Shown here piece after piece: positions 6,726 to 14,676 of a stretch of DNA of 64,000 nucleotides. The DNA is from Micromonospora craniellae (lineage in GTDB: Bacteria; Actinomycetota; Actinomycetes; Mycobacteriales; Micromonosporaceae). Positions within the stretch are counted from its first letter, which is position 1. The number at the start of each line of letters is the position of its first letter. The stretch is taken from the NCBI RefSeq assembly GCF_014764405.1, contig NZ_CP061725.1:5270001-5334000 (forward strand), given 5' to 3'. The notes beneath the pieces were generated by a model, which did no database searches, was not told the origin of the DNA, and saw nothing but the letters and a program-made list of their open reading frames with translations. Both the position numbers and the translations under genes were made by a program.

Positions 6726-9560
6726 ATGACCGAGGCAGCCGCCAACGACACCCCACCGTTCCGCTACACCGCGGCCATGGCCGACGAGATCGAGCGCCGC
6801 TGGCAGGACTTCTGGGAACGTGAGGGCAGCTTCCACGCGCCGAACCCGTCCGGTCCGCTGGCCGACCCGGCCCACCCGCGCTCCGGCGCGGAGAAGCTGT
6901 ACGTGCTGGACATGTTCCCGTACCCGTCCGGCGCGGGGCTGCACGTCGGGCACCCGCTGGGCTACATCGGCACCGACTGCTTCGCCCGCTACCAGCGGAT
7001 GGCCGGTCGCAACGTGCTGCACGCGATGGGCTTCGACGCGTTCGGCCTGCCCGCCGAGCAGTACGCGGTGCAGACCGGCACCCACCCCCGGACGACCACC
7101 GAGGCCAACATCGGGCGGTACCGGGAGCAGCTGCGGCGACTGGGTCTGGCCCACGACCAGCGGCGCTCGGTGGCCACCATCGACACCGACTTCTACCGCT
7201 GGACACAGTGGATCTTCCTGCAGATCTTCAACTCCTGGTACGACCGGGACGCCGGTCGGGCCCGCCCGATCAGCGAGCTGATCACCGAGTTCGACGCCGG
7301 CATCCGGACTACTCCGGACGGCCGCCCGTGGACCGAGCTGTCGCCCGCCGAGCGTCGTGGGACCGTCGACGACCACCGCCTGGCGTACGTGTCGCAGGCG
7401 CCGGTGAACTGGTGCCCCGGGCTGGGCACGGTGCTGGCCAACGAGGAGGTCACCGCCGACGGCCGCTCCGAGCGGGGCAACTTCCCGGTCTTCAAGCGCA
7501 ACCTGAAGCAGTGGATGATGCGGATCACCGCGTACGGTGACCGGCTGCTGGACGACCTGGACACGCTGGACTGGCCCGAGCCGATCAAGCTGATGCAGCG
7601 CAACTGGATCGGCCGGTCCACCGGTGCGCACATCGACTTCCCGACCTCCACCGCGCCGATCCGGGTGTTCACGACCCGTCCGGACACCGTCTTCGGGGCG
7701 ACCTACATGGTGCTGGCCCCCGAGCACGAACTGGTCGACGCGCTGGTGCCGGCGGCCTGGCCGGAGGGGACCCGGGACGCATGGACCGGCGGGCACGCCA
7801 GCCCCCGGGCCGCCGTCGAGGCGTACCGCAAGTCGGCCGCGGCCAAGACCGACGTCGAGCGGCAGGCCGACACCAAGGAGAAGACCGGCGTCTTCATCGG
7901 CGCGTACGCCACCAACCCGGTCACCGGCGGGCAGATCCCGATCTTCATTGCCGACTACGTGCTGGCCGGCTACGGCACCGGCGCGATCATGGCGGTACCC
8001 GCGCAGGACGAGCGGGACTGGGACTTCGCCGAGGTATTCGAGCTGCCGATCGTGCGTACCGTGCAGCCGCCGGAGGGCTTCGACGGCACGGCGTACACCG
8101 GGGAGGGGCCGGCGATCAACAGCGCCGCGCCTGAGCGCGGCCTGGACCTGGACGGGCTGGGGGTCGCCGACGCCAAGGCCCGGATCATCGCCTGGCTGGA
8201 GGCCGACGGCGCCGGTCAGGGCGCGGTGACCTACCGGCTGCGGGACTGGCTGTTCAGCCGGCAGCGGTACTGGGGCGAGCCGTTCCCGATCGTCTACGAC
8301 GCCGACGGCGCCGCCATCGCGCTGCCCGAGGAGATGCTGCCGGTCGAACTGCCCGAGGTGGACGACTTCTCGCCGCGCACCTTCGACGCCGACGACGCCG
8401 ACAGCGACCCGGAGACGCCGCTGTCGCGCCGCCGCGACTGGGTCGAGGTCGAGCTGGACCTGGGTGACGGGCCGAAGCGGTACACCCGGGAGACCAACGT
8501 GATGCCGCAGTGGGCCGGCTCCTGCTGGTACGAGCTGCGCTATGTGGACCCGACCAACGGCCACCGGTTCGTTGACGCGGACAACGAGCGGTACTGGATG
8601 GGTCCGCGTGGCGAGGGCGACTGCGGCGGCGTCGACCTGTACGTCGGCGGCGCCGAACACGCCGTGCTGCACCTGCTGTACGCCCGGTTCTGGCACAAGG
8701 TGCTGTTCGATCTGGGTCACGTGTCGTCGTTCGAGCCGTTCCGCAAGCTGTTCAACCAGGGCTACATCCAGGCGTACGCGTACACCGACGCCCGGGGCGC
8801 GTACGTGCCGGCCGAGGAGGTCGCCGAACGCGACGGCGGCTGGTTCCTGGGCGACGTCCAGGTCAACCGCGAGTACGGCAAGATGGGCAAGTCCCTGAAG
8901 AACATCGTCACCCCGGACGAGATGTGTGCCGCGTACGGCGCCGACACGTTCCGGGTCTACGAGATGTCGATGGGGCCGCTGGAGGTGTCCCGCCCGTGGG
9001 AGACCCGGGCGGTGGTCGGCTCGTACCGGTTCCTGCAGCGGGTGTGGCGGGCGATCGTCGACGAGCAGACCGGCGAGTCGCGGGTCACCGACGCACCGGC
9101 CGACGAACAGACCCGGCGGCTGCTGCACCGGGTGATCGACGGCGTCCGGGGCGACATGGAGGACATCCGGTTCAACACCGCGATCGCCAAGCTGATCGAG
9201 CTGACCAACGCGCTGACCAAGCTGGCGACGACCCCGCGCGAGGTCGCCGAACCGCTGGTGCTGATGGTGGCGCCGCTGGCCCCGCACATCGCCGAGGAAC
9301 TGTGGCGGCGGCTGGGCCACCAGACCTCGCTGACGTACGCGGACTTCCCGGTCGCCGACCCGGCGCTGCTGGTCGCCGAGACCGTGACGTACCCGGTGCA
9401 GGTCAACGGCAAGGTTCGGGGCCGGGTCGAGGTGCCGGCCGACGCCGCCGAGGACGACGTCCGGTCCGCCGCGCTGGCTGCGGTGTCCGCCGCACTGGCC
9501 GGCAGGGAGCCGCGCAAGGTGATCGTGATCGCCGGCCGGATGGTGTCCGTCGTCGCCTGA
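6726..9560 (+). CDS. leuS: Leucyl-tRNA synthetase
   Basis: Cytoplasmic class Ia enzyme of 944 residues that charges tRNA-Leu. The HIGH-type motif is HVGH in MFPYPSGAGLHVGHPLGY (about residues 60-77). The CP1 editing domain carries VFTTRPDTVFGATYMVLAPE and the GTGAIMAVPAQDERDWDFA stretch. The KMSKS-type loop is KMGKS near residue 720, and a tRNA-binding C-terminal domain follows. ATG at 6726 has GAGGAGAAGG just upstream. Expression is probably set by the leader-peptide attenuator at 6540-6629. A strong bidirectional hairpin (9571-9626) follows the stop. Confidence 0.97.
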   Translation: MTEAAANDTPPFRYTAAMADEIERRWQDFWEREGSFHAPNPSGPLADPAHPRSGAEKLYVLDMFPYPSGAGLHVGHPLGYIGTDCFARYQRMAGRNVLHAMGFDAFGLPAEQYAVQTGTHPRTTTEANIGRYREQLRRLGLAHDQRRSVATIDTDFYRWTQWIFLQIFNSWYDRDAGRARPISELITEFDAGIRTTPDGRPWTELSPAERRGTVDDHRLAYVSQAPVNWCPGLGTVLANEEVTADGRSERGNFPVFKRNLKQWMMRITAYGDRLLDDLDTLDWPEPIKLMQRNWIGRSTGAHIDFPTSTAPIRVFTTRPDTVFGATYMVLAPEHELVDALVPAAWPEGTRDAWTGGHASPRAAVEAYRKSAAAKTDVERQADTKEKTGVFIGAYATNPVTGGQIPIFIADYVLAGYGTGAIMAVPAQDERDWDFAEVFELPIVRTVQPPEGFDGTAYTGEGPAINSAAPERGLDLDGLGVADAKARIIAWLEADGAGQGAVTYRLRDWLFSRQRYWGEPFPIVYDADGAAIALPEEMLPVELPEVDDFSPRTFDADDADSDPETPLSRRRDWVEVELDLGDGPKRYTRETNVMPQWAGSCWYELRYVDPTNGHRFVDADNERYWMGPRGEGDCGGVDLYVGGAEHAVLHLLYARFWHKVLFDLGHVSSFEPFRKLFNQGYIQAYAYTDARGAYVPAEEVAERDGGWFLGDVQVNREYGKMGKSLKNIVTPDEMCAAYGADTFRVYEMSMGPLEVSRPWETRAVVGSYRFLQRVWRAIVDEQTGESRVTDAPADEQTRRLLHRVIDGVRGDMEDIRFNTAIAKLIELTNALTKLATTPREVAEPLVLMVAPLAPHIAEELWRRLGHQTSLTYADFPVADPALLVAETVTYPVQVNGKVRGRVEVPADAAEDDVRSAALAAVSAALAGREPRKVIVIAGRMVSVVA

Positions 9561-9570
9561 CGCTGTTGGT

Positions 9571-9626
9571 GTAAGGAAGGGTCCCCTGCTAACGCCTCGT
9601 GCACAGCAGGGGACCCTTCCTAACAT
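9571..9626. repeat. Palindromic intergenic repeat, family A, copy 1 (likely bidirectional terminator)
   Basis: GGAAGGGTCCCCTGCT (9575-9590) is the exact reverse complement of 9605-9620, and A9574 pairs with T9621, giving a 17-bp stem with a 14-nt loop. It lies between convergent leuS and the NUDIX gene and overlaps the NUDIX stop codon. The half-site plus loop (GGAAGGGTCCCCTGCTAACG, then CCTCGTGCA) recurs inverted at 13216-13252 and diverged at 47371-47428, so this is a dispersed repeat family rather than a one-off terminator. Confidence 0.8.
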
Positions 9627-10123
9627 TCGAGCGGTGTGCTCGGCGGATACCCGAGCCCACCAGCAAGGTATGCCGGCGCGTGTGCGGTGCGAGCCCGTGC
9701 TGCGGCGGGGACCCGTGGGGCCACGTTGGCGGGAAGAAGACGTGCCGCACGCTCCGGTGGTACGAAGGCGGCGTCGTCGAGTTCCTGAGCAGAAAGACGG
9801 ATCTCACCGAGCCCGGCGAGGATGCCGCCGTCGAAGGTGAAGTGTACGAGCGCCCGGGGTCGCGGGCCGGTGGGAGGCGACCAGTCCACCACCAGGAGAT
9901 TCCCCGGGGTGATGGGGATGCCCAACTCCTCGTGCAGCTCGCGTGCGCACGCCTGGTGTGGATACTCCTCCGCCTCCACGTAACCACCAGGGAATGCCCA
10001 GTGGTCGCGGTATGTGGGCTTGACGAGCAGGACGTCTCCCACCGGATCCGTGATGTAGGCAGCAGCGGCAGCATGGAAGGCTGGCAACTCGGCGTACCAG
10101 ATAGCGGGTTCCGTCCAGGTCAC
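9620..10123 (-). CDS. NUDIX hydrolase
   Basis: Protein of about 167 residues with an intact Nudix box: G-x5-E-x7-RE-x-x-EE-x-G is visible in GYVEAEEYPHQACARELHEE followed by LGI. The family hydrolyses nucleoside diphosphates linked to another group; the substrate here is unknown. GTG at 10123 is chosen because TAGCGT lies seven bases upstream as a leaderless -10. A longer reading from GTG 10192 would overlap the upstream regulator gene. Its 3' end runs into the family A palindrome. Base composition in this block is less GC-biased than in flanking core genes, which suggests transfer. The gene lies downstream of the TPR regulator on the same strand. Confidence 0.85.
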   Translation of the reverse strand: MTWTEPAIWYAELPAFHAAAAAYITDPVGDVLLVKPTYRDHWAFPGGYVEAEEYPHQACARELHEELGIPITPGNLLVVDWSPPTGPRPRALVHFTFDGGILAGLGEIRLSAQELDDAAFVPPERAARLLPANVAPRVPAAARARTAHAPAYLAGGLGYPPSTPLEC

Positions 10124-10130
10124 CCCAGTG

Positions 10131-10136
10131 ACGCTA
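10131..10136 (-). promoter_or_regulatory. Leaderless -10 box for the NUDIX gene
   Basis: On the minus strand TAGCGT is followed by seven bases and then the GTG start at 10123. The same geometry recurs at other genes in this window. It sits 28 bp past the stop of the upstream regulator, so the NUDIX gene may have its own transcript. Confidence 0.5.
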
Positions 10137-10163
10137 GTCGACCTGTCACTACATGTTCGCTGG

Positions 10164-11519
10164 CTACCCGCGCTGTGCTCTCGGAAGGCCACGAAGCAGG
10201 TCAGCTACCTGAGGAACAGCCTGATAGGGATCGAGCGCGGCGGTGAGTTCCCGGATACGGTGCGCGACCCGGACGGACTGTACGGTTAAGGTCTGCGCCG
10301 CCAGCGTGCTGCCCCATGTGCAGGCGCCGTCTACGTCTCCGGCGTGCGCGTGCGTCATCGCGATCAGAGCGGTGTGGAGAGCCCTCGTCCGCGTGTTGTG
10401 CTGGTCGAGGGTGATCGCGGCGGGTGCGTGACGTAGCGCCTGCCGGTACAGGCGCAGATCGCTGAGGCATCTCATCGCCGTTCCGGCGAAGTGGGCCGGA
10501 CTGAAGTATCCCACCCATCGCGGGCCCTCACCCGGGCTAGCTCGATCGATGGCGCGCTCGGCTCTGCCGAGCGCGGTCTGGCAGGCACGCTTGTCCCCCA
10601 ATCGGCTGTACGCACTGGCCAACGCCGTGTAGAGCCGGGCGCTGATCGAAGCAGGTGCACGGCCAGCGCCGTCGATGGCTGCCTCAGCGAGTCGCGTGGC
10701 GTCCTGCGCATAACCCAGATAGACGGCCTGCGTGGCGAGATTTGCGAGGAGGTGCGCGCCGTACAGACGATCGTCGGCGGCCTTAGCGAGCCGTAGCGCA
10801 AGGGTGAAGTGTCTCTGGGCGATGCCGTGTTGGCCGGCGTCGTACGACATGAATGCGAGTTGGCCCGAGAGCGTCGCGGTCGCGCGCATGAGACCACGGC
10901 CGATGTCATCGGTGTAGGTACCGCGAAGCATGGGCTTGACCTGGCGTACCAGGATTTCACCTATCATCGTCCGCGTATGCGTGGAGCCGCCGCCGTGTCG
11001 GCGGTCCAAGTCGGCGAGAAGCTCGGTGAGCGTGTAGAGCGACTGAACGTCGGCACTCGTGACCGGCTGCCTACCGGTGTGGGCAACAGAGTCGTCGGCC
11101 CGGTCGTATCGCCAAGCCAACGCTGCTTGCAGCGCCATGCCGATGTGGAACCCCTCGCTGTTGCCACAGCTGATCTGCTTAGCGAGTCTTGCCCACACTT
11201 GTTCTGAGGTTTCGATCGCCTGCTCGACGAATCTCGGATAGGTGCCGCTCACCTGCTCAGGGGTGGTCACGAATCCGAGTTCCGACACAGTGACGGGACG
11301 CCCGAGCTTTCGGGAGAGTGTCTCGGCCATCGCGACTTGAACGTGCTCGACGGGTCGACGGCCGCGTAGCCACCAGTAGACGCTGGCGGCGTCGTACCGC
11401 CAGGCACCCTGCCCACGGCCTGCGTGGTTGAGTTGCCGGGCGAAAGCACCATGGGCGGTGCTGTAATCCGCAGCAGACAGCAGTGCCGCAAGGGCTGTGT
11501 TCGTAATCGGTCGCGCCAT
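10164..11519 (-). CDS. TPR-type transcriptional regulator with N-terminal HTH-like region
   Basis: A 451-residue protein. ATG at 11519 has GGAGG seven bases upstream, which decides this start. Residues 1-90 look like a degenerate helix-turn-helix, with a WWLRGRRP stretch and then an alpha-helical LSRKLGRPVTVSELG. The rest is helical with Ala-rich TPR-like repeats (for example LANLATQAVYLGYAQDATRLAEAA and LYTALASAYSRLGDKRACQT split across repeats). This architecture is common in streptomycete and micromonosporal regulators that sense a ligand or peptide through TPRs. It is divergent from the 57-aa ORF and XRE regulator, with a GCGCAAC repeat array between. DNA is less GC-biased than neighbours. 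Target unknown. Confidence 0.75.
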   Translation of the reverse strand: MARPITNTALAALLSAADYSTAHGAFARQLNHAGRGQGAWRYDAASVYWWLRGRRPVEHVQVAMAETLSRKLGRPVTVSELGFVTTPEQVSGTYPRFVEQAIETSEQVWARLAKQISCGNSEGFHIGMALQAALAWRYDRADDSVAHTGRQPVTSADVQSLYTLTELLADLDRRHGGGSTHTRTMIGEILVRQVKPMLRGTYTDDIGRGLMRATATLSGQLAFMSYDAGQHGIAQRHFTLALRLAKAADDRLYGAHLLANLATQAVYLGYAQDATRLAEAAIDGAGRAPASISARLYTALASAYSRLGDKRACQTALGRAERAIDRASPGEGPRWVGYFSPAHFAGTAMRCLSDLRLYRQALRHAPAAITLDQHNTRTRALHTALIAMTHAHAGDVDGACTWGSTLAAQTLTVQSVRVAHRIRELTAALDPYQAVPQVADLLRGLPRAQRG

Positions 11520-11591
11520 GGACGTGCCTCCGTACATGCCGTTCACCATCTGTTGCGATGGTATTGGCTCGCTGTGACGGTGGATGGTGTC

Positions 11592-11627
11592 GCGCAACCC
11601 CGCGCAACCCTTGCGCAACAGCGCAAT
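11592..11627. promoter_or_regulatory. Candidate operator: helically phased GCGCAAC direct repeats
   Basis: GCGCAAC starts at 11592, 11602 and 11613, with a fourth variant, GCGCAAT, at 11621. The first three are 10 and 11 bp apart, so they lie on one face of the helix. The array includes the palindrome TTGCGCAA (11611-11618). It is in the divergent region between two regulator genes, so one of them is the likely binder. Confidence 0.5.
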
Positions 11628-11732
11628 TGCACGCATGACCTGCTATCTAGCCCCACCAGCCATGGGGCGGCTTCGCTGACTGCAGAGGTGGCGGCGGAGA
11701 CTCTGATCCGCCCTGTCGGTGGAGGACCCAAC

Positions 11733-11906
11733 ATGCAGGAGCAAGGTGGCGAGCCGGCGGTGAGCCGGGGCGAGCAGGTCGAGGCGGCTGAGCGGGAGGC
11801 CGCGAAGCGGCGGATTCTGGCCCAGGCCGAGGCCGAGCGGATTCCGGTGGAGGAGACCACCCGAGCGGTGCCGGATCGGCGGTGGCGGCGTGACCGGCCG
11901 CAGTGA
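11733..11906 (+). CDS. Small hypothetical protein (57 aa), overlapping the XRE regulator gene
   Basis: ATG at 11733 has GGAGG seven bases upstream. The product is hydrophilic and highly charged, with an Ala/Glu/Arg-rich helix (VEAAEREAAKRRILAQAEAE) and a basic tail, DRRWRRDRPQ. There is no membrane segment or known domain that I recognise. It overlaps the start of the next gene by 17 bp, so the two are probably cotranscribed and coupled. The good ribosome binding site supports reality; function unknown. Confidence 0.55.
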   Translation: MQEQGGEPAVSRGEQVEAAEREAAKRRILAQAEAERIPVEETTRAVPDRRWRRDRPQ

Positions 11907-13050
11907 GCTGCCGATTGGGCGGCGGATGGCGCAGTGGCGGGTCCGGCGGCGGATGACGCAGCAGGCGCTCGCGGATCGGCTGGGCAAGTCGAAGAGTTGG
12001 GTGGACAAGGTGGAACGGGGTGCCCGTGCGCTGGACAAGTTCTCGGTGATTCAGCAGATCGCCGAAGCGCTTCGGGTCGATCCGGCGGTGCTGCTCGGCC
12101 AGCAGTCACCATCGACGTCCGGCGGGACGACGCCGGACGGCCTCGACGGGGTGCGGGCGGCGTTGGCCCGGTACGGGCTGTTCCAGGTGCCGGAGTGCCC
12201 CACGGCGACGGTTGATCTGGGTCGGCAGCTCGGGTATGCCTGGTTGACGTACCAGCATGCGCGGTATACCCAGGTGGTGCGGGCGCTGCCGGGCATGCTG
12301 GACGCCGCGCAGGCAGCGACGCCGGAGGTACGGGTGCAGATGTACCGGCTTGCCTCTTCGGTGCTGGTGAAACTGGGGGAGGCCGACCTGGCCTGGCTTG
12401 CCGCTGACCGGGCGGTGACGGCGGCCGGAGGTGATCGGACGTTGGCGGGTGCCGCCAGCATCTCGATCGGGTCGGCGTTGCGGGCAGCAGGTCGGGAACG
12501 GCTGGCGCTGGCGGCGACGATCGCCGCTGCCGACCGGCTTACGGCGGGCCGCTCGACAGCAGAACTGGCGGTGGGTGGGACGCTGTTGCTCCAAGCTGCT
12601 CTGGCCGCAGGCACATGCGGCGAGGTACGCCACGCCGGGGACCTGATGAACCGGGCGAGCGAGTGCGCCGACCTGTTCGACATCGGCGATGATCCGCATC
12701 GGACGTGTTTCGGACCGGTCGCGGTGGAGTTGGCGCGGGTGGTGGCGGCGGTCGAGGGCGGCGACGCGGCGGAGGCGATCGGTCGGCACGAGGTCGTGAT
12801 TCGACGGGACGGTTGGCGGCGGCTGCCCGCCGAGTACCGGGGTGCGTATCTGCTGGACGCCGCGCGCGCCTACCTGTTGGCCGGTGACCTGGCTGGGGCA
12901 GGGCGGATGCTGGTGAACGCGGATGGTGTGGCACCGGCTGAGGTTCGGGTGCGGCCGTCGGGGCGTACCCTCCTCGCCGAGATCGCCCGTGGGCGGCCCG
13001 CACCGGCCGGCGTGGCGCGCCTGGCCACGCTGGTCGGCCTCACCCGATGA
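11890..13050 (+). CDS. XRE-family transcriptional regulator
   Basis: 386 residues, GTG start. An N-terminal XRE helix-turn-helix spans about residues 8-65: RRMTQQALADRLGKSKSWVD followed by KVERGARALDKFSVIQQIAE. The remaining ~300 residues are helical and Ala/Leu-rich, TPR-like, and resemble the ligand-sensing part of actinobacterial XRE regulators. It overlaps the 57-aa ORF. The pair of TPR regulators around one divergent operator array suggests a local regulatory unit with the NUDIX enzyme. Regulated targets are not evident. Confidence 0.8.
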   Translation: MTGRSELPIGRRMAQWRVRRRMTQQALADRLGKSKSWVDKVERGARALDKFSVIQQIAEALRVDPAVLLGQQSPSTSGGTTPDGLDGVRAALARYGLFQVPECPTATVDLGRQLGYAWLTYQHARYTQVVRALPGMLDAAQAATPEVRVQMYRLASSVLVKLGEADLAWLAADRAVTAAGGDRTLAGAASISIGSALRAAGRERLALAATIAAADRLTAGRSTAELAVGGTLLLQAALAAGTCGEVRHAGDLMNRASECADLFDIGDDPHRTCFGPVAVELARVVAAVEGGDAAEAIGRHEVVIRRDGWRRLPAEYRGAYLLDAARAYLLAGDLAGAGRMLVNADGVAPAEVRVRPSGRTLLAEIARGRPAPAGVARLATLVGLTR

Positions 13051-13082
13051 CCCGGGGTGCGGCGACTCGTGGCAATGCCGTG

Positions 13083-13157
13083 CTCGATCCGGGATCGATC
13101 GTGACGGCACCGAGGCCACTCGATCCGGGATCGATCGTGATCATGGAGCGCAATGCG
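13083..13157. repeat. Intergenic repeat, family B, copy 1 (CTCGATCCGGGATCGATCGTGA x2)
   Basis: The 22-bp unit CTCGATCCGGGATCGATCGT followed by GA occurs at 13083-13104 and again at 13119-13140, 36 bp apart. The second copy runs into GATCATGGAG. The combination CCGGGATYGATCGTSA plus GATCATGGAG also occurs, inverted, at 25148-25219 inside the dcw cluster. The unit contains the near-palindrome GATCCGGGATC. Noncoding; no function assigned. Confidence 0.65.
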
Positions 13158-13197
13158 GCGAGGGCGGGGACGCGGCACGACCGCGCTTGCTGAGTTG

Positions 13198-13252
13198 TTA
13201 GCAGGGGCCCCCTGCTATGCACGAGGCGTTAGCAGGGGACCCCTCCTTACAT
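13198..13252. repeat. Palindromic intergenic repeat, family A, copy 2
   Basis: 13216-13252 is the inverse of the left arm plus loop of copy 1 (9571-9604), with one or two differences, and 13199-13217 holds a local palindrome, AGCAGGGG-CCCCCTGCT. The right end overlaps the stop region of the VTT-domain gene. With copy 1 it brackets the NUDIX/regulator block. Confidence 0.75.
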
Positions 13253-13960
13253 CCGTGCCGCGCGGTGGCGGCGTTCGGCGTGCCACCAGCGGGTGAGCAG
13301 CACCGCGCTGGCGATGAAGCCGAGCGCGGCGGGGGTGGCGGCGAGCCAGTTGACCTCGCCGGGGTTGGTGACGGCGGCCCCGACCGCGGCGTAGCCGAAC
13401 GCCGTCGGGGCGGAGGCGATCACGCTGCCGACGAGGAACGGCAGGATCCGCGCGCCGGTGGTGCCGTAGCCGTAGCTGACCAGGCCGAAGCCGGAGATCG
13501 GCAGCAGTCGTACGGTGATCACCCCGAGCACGCTCTGCCGGGTGAACCAGCGGTCCAGCCGGGCCAGCCGGCCCCGGACCCGTTCGGCGACGAACTCCCG
13601 CCCGAGCACCCGGCCCACGGTGAAGCCGATCGCCGCTGCCAGCAGGGCGGCACCCAGCGCGTACGCGGCCCCTTCCAGGGCACCGAAGACCGCGCCCGCG
13701 GCGAGCGTGATGAACGTGCGGGGGACCAGCGCCACCAGCAGCAGCGCGCCGCCGAGGACACCGGCGACCGGGGCGAGATCGCCCAGCCGGTCGCCGAACT
13801 GCGGCAGCGCCGTCGGGTCGGGGTGCGGCACCAGCACCAGGGCCACCCCGAACCCGGCGATCAGGAGCAGCAGCAGGCTGAACCGGACGACCGACGGATT
13901 GGTGGCGGCCGGGTACGCCGATCGCCAGTGGTGCAGCAGCCGCCGGACGGCGGGGATCAT
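13247..13960 (-). CDS. TVP38/TMEM64-type (VTT/DedA-like) membrane protein
   Basis: 237 residues with a VTT domain. Hydrophobic segments include FSLLLLLIAGFGVALVLVP and ALLLVALVPRTFITLAAGAV. The family stretch AIGFTVGRVLGREF is followed by amphipathic helices and the reentrant-loop region VRLLPISGFGLVSYGYG. The start ATG at 13960 is set by its overlap with the gatD stop (ATGA); a longer frame upstream is the shadow of gatD. Bacterial VTT/DedA proteins affect lipid carrier and phospholipid flipping. Coupling to gatD therefore hints at a role in undecaprenyl-linked cell-wall traffic, but that is inference. Confidence 0.85.
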   Translation of the reverse strand: MIPAVRRLLHHWRSAYPAATNPSVVRFSLLLLLIAGFGVALVLVPHPDPTALPQFGDRLGDLAPVAGVLGGALLLVALVPRTFITLAAGAVFGALEGAAYALGAALLAAAIGFTVGRVLGREFVAERVRGRLARLDRWFTRQSVLGVITVRLLPISGFGLVSYGYGTTGARILPFLVGSVIASAPTAFGYAAVGAAVTNPGEVNWLAATPAALGFIASAVLLTRWWHAERRHRAARM

Positions 13961-14676
13961 GCCCGGGCGGCGGCCACCGCGGCCTGGCGTTCGGCCCGCA
14001 GCCGGTCGGCCCAGGTGTCGTCGAGCGGCGGGAGTTGCTGCGCGCCGGTGGCCCAGCGCAGCAGCAGGTCGGCCAGGGCCGGGTTGCGGGCCAGCGCGGG
14101 ACCGTGCGAATACGTGCCGAGCAGCTTGCCGCGCCACGCCCCCTCGGTGGCGCCGTCGTTGCCGACCCCGGCGGTGACCCGGGCCAGCGGGGACACCTCG
14201 GCACCGAGGCGGGTGCGTCCGCCGTGGTTCTCGAAGCCGGTCAGCGGGGGCAGGCCCAGCCGGGCGTCGATCTCCCCGGCCAGCTCGCCCACGGCCCGCG
14301 TCTCGCCCCGGTCGGAGGAGAGGTCGAGCAGTTCCAGGCCGCGGTACTGGGTGCCCTTGGCGAAGAAGGAGGTGCCGAGCAACTGGTATCCGGCGCAGAC
14401 GCCGAACACCACCGAGCCCTGGGCGACCGCCCGGTGCAGGCCGCCGTCGGTGAGCAGCCGCTGGGCGCCGAGCGCCTGCGGACCGTCCTCGCCGCCGCCG
14501 ATCAGGTAGATGTCAGCGGTGGTGGGCATCGGCTGGTCGGAGCGGACCTCCAGCACCTCGATCGGGAACCCGCGCTGCTGTGCCCGCCGGGCCAGGATCA
14601 GCATGTTGCCCCGGTCGCCGTAGGTGGACAGCAGGTCGGGATAGATCCAGACGATGCGCAGGGTCTCAGTTGACAC
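13957..14676 (-). CDS. gatD: Lipid II isoglutaminyl synthase, glutaminase subunit GatD
   Basis: Class I glutamine amidotransferase of 239 residues. The nucleophile is the Cys in VFGVCAGYQLLG near residue 94, and the catalytic His is in GTYSHGPALARNPALADLLL near 188. It supplies ammonia to MurT, which amidates the alpha-carboxyl of D-Glu in lipid II. The GTG start overlaps the end of murT by 11 bp, and the stop overlaps the VTT gene. The N-terminal LRIVWIYPDLL is typical. The location next to the dcw cluster agrees with the role. Confidence 0.92.
   Translation of the reverse strand: MSTETLRIVWIYPDLLSTYGDRGNMLILARRAQQRGFPIEVLEVRSDQPMPTTADIYLIGGGEDGPQALGAQRLLTDGGLHRAVAQGSVVFGVCAGYQLLGTSFFAKGTQYRGLELLDLSSDRGETRAVGELAGEIDARLGLPPLTGFENHGGRTRLGAEVSPLARVTAGVGNDGATEGAWRGKLLGTYSHGPALARNPALADLLLRWATGAQQLPPLDDTWADRLRAERQAAVAAARA

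Noticed and set aside
5748..9626. A 1,292-codon open frame on the minus strand opposite mnhE-leuS
   Set aside because: It is antisense to well-identified genes; its translation is His/Arg/Gly/Val-rich with no domain. Long antisense frames are expected in GC-rich DNA with G/C third positions.
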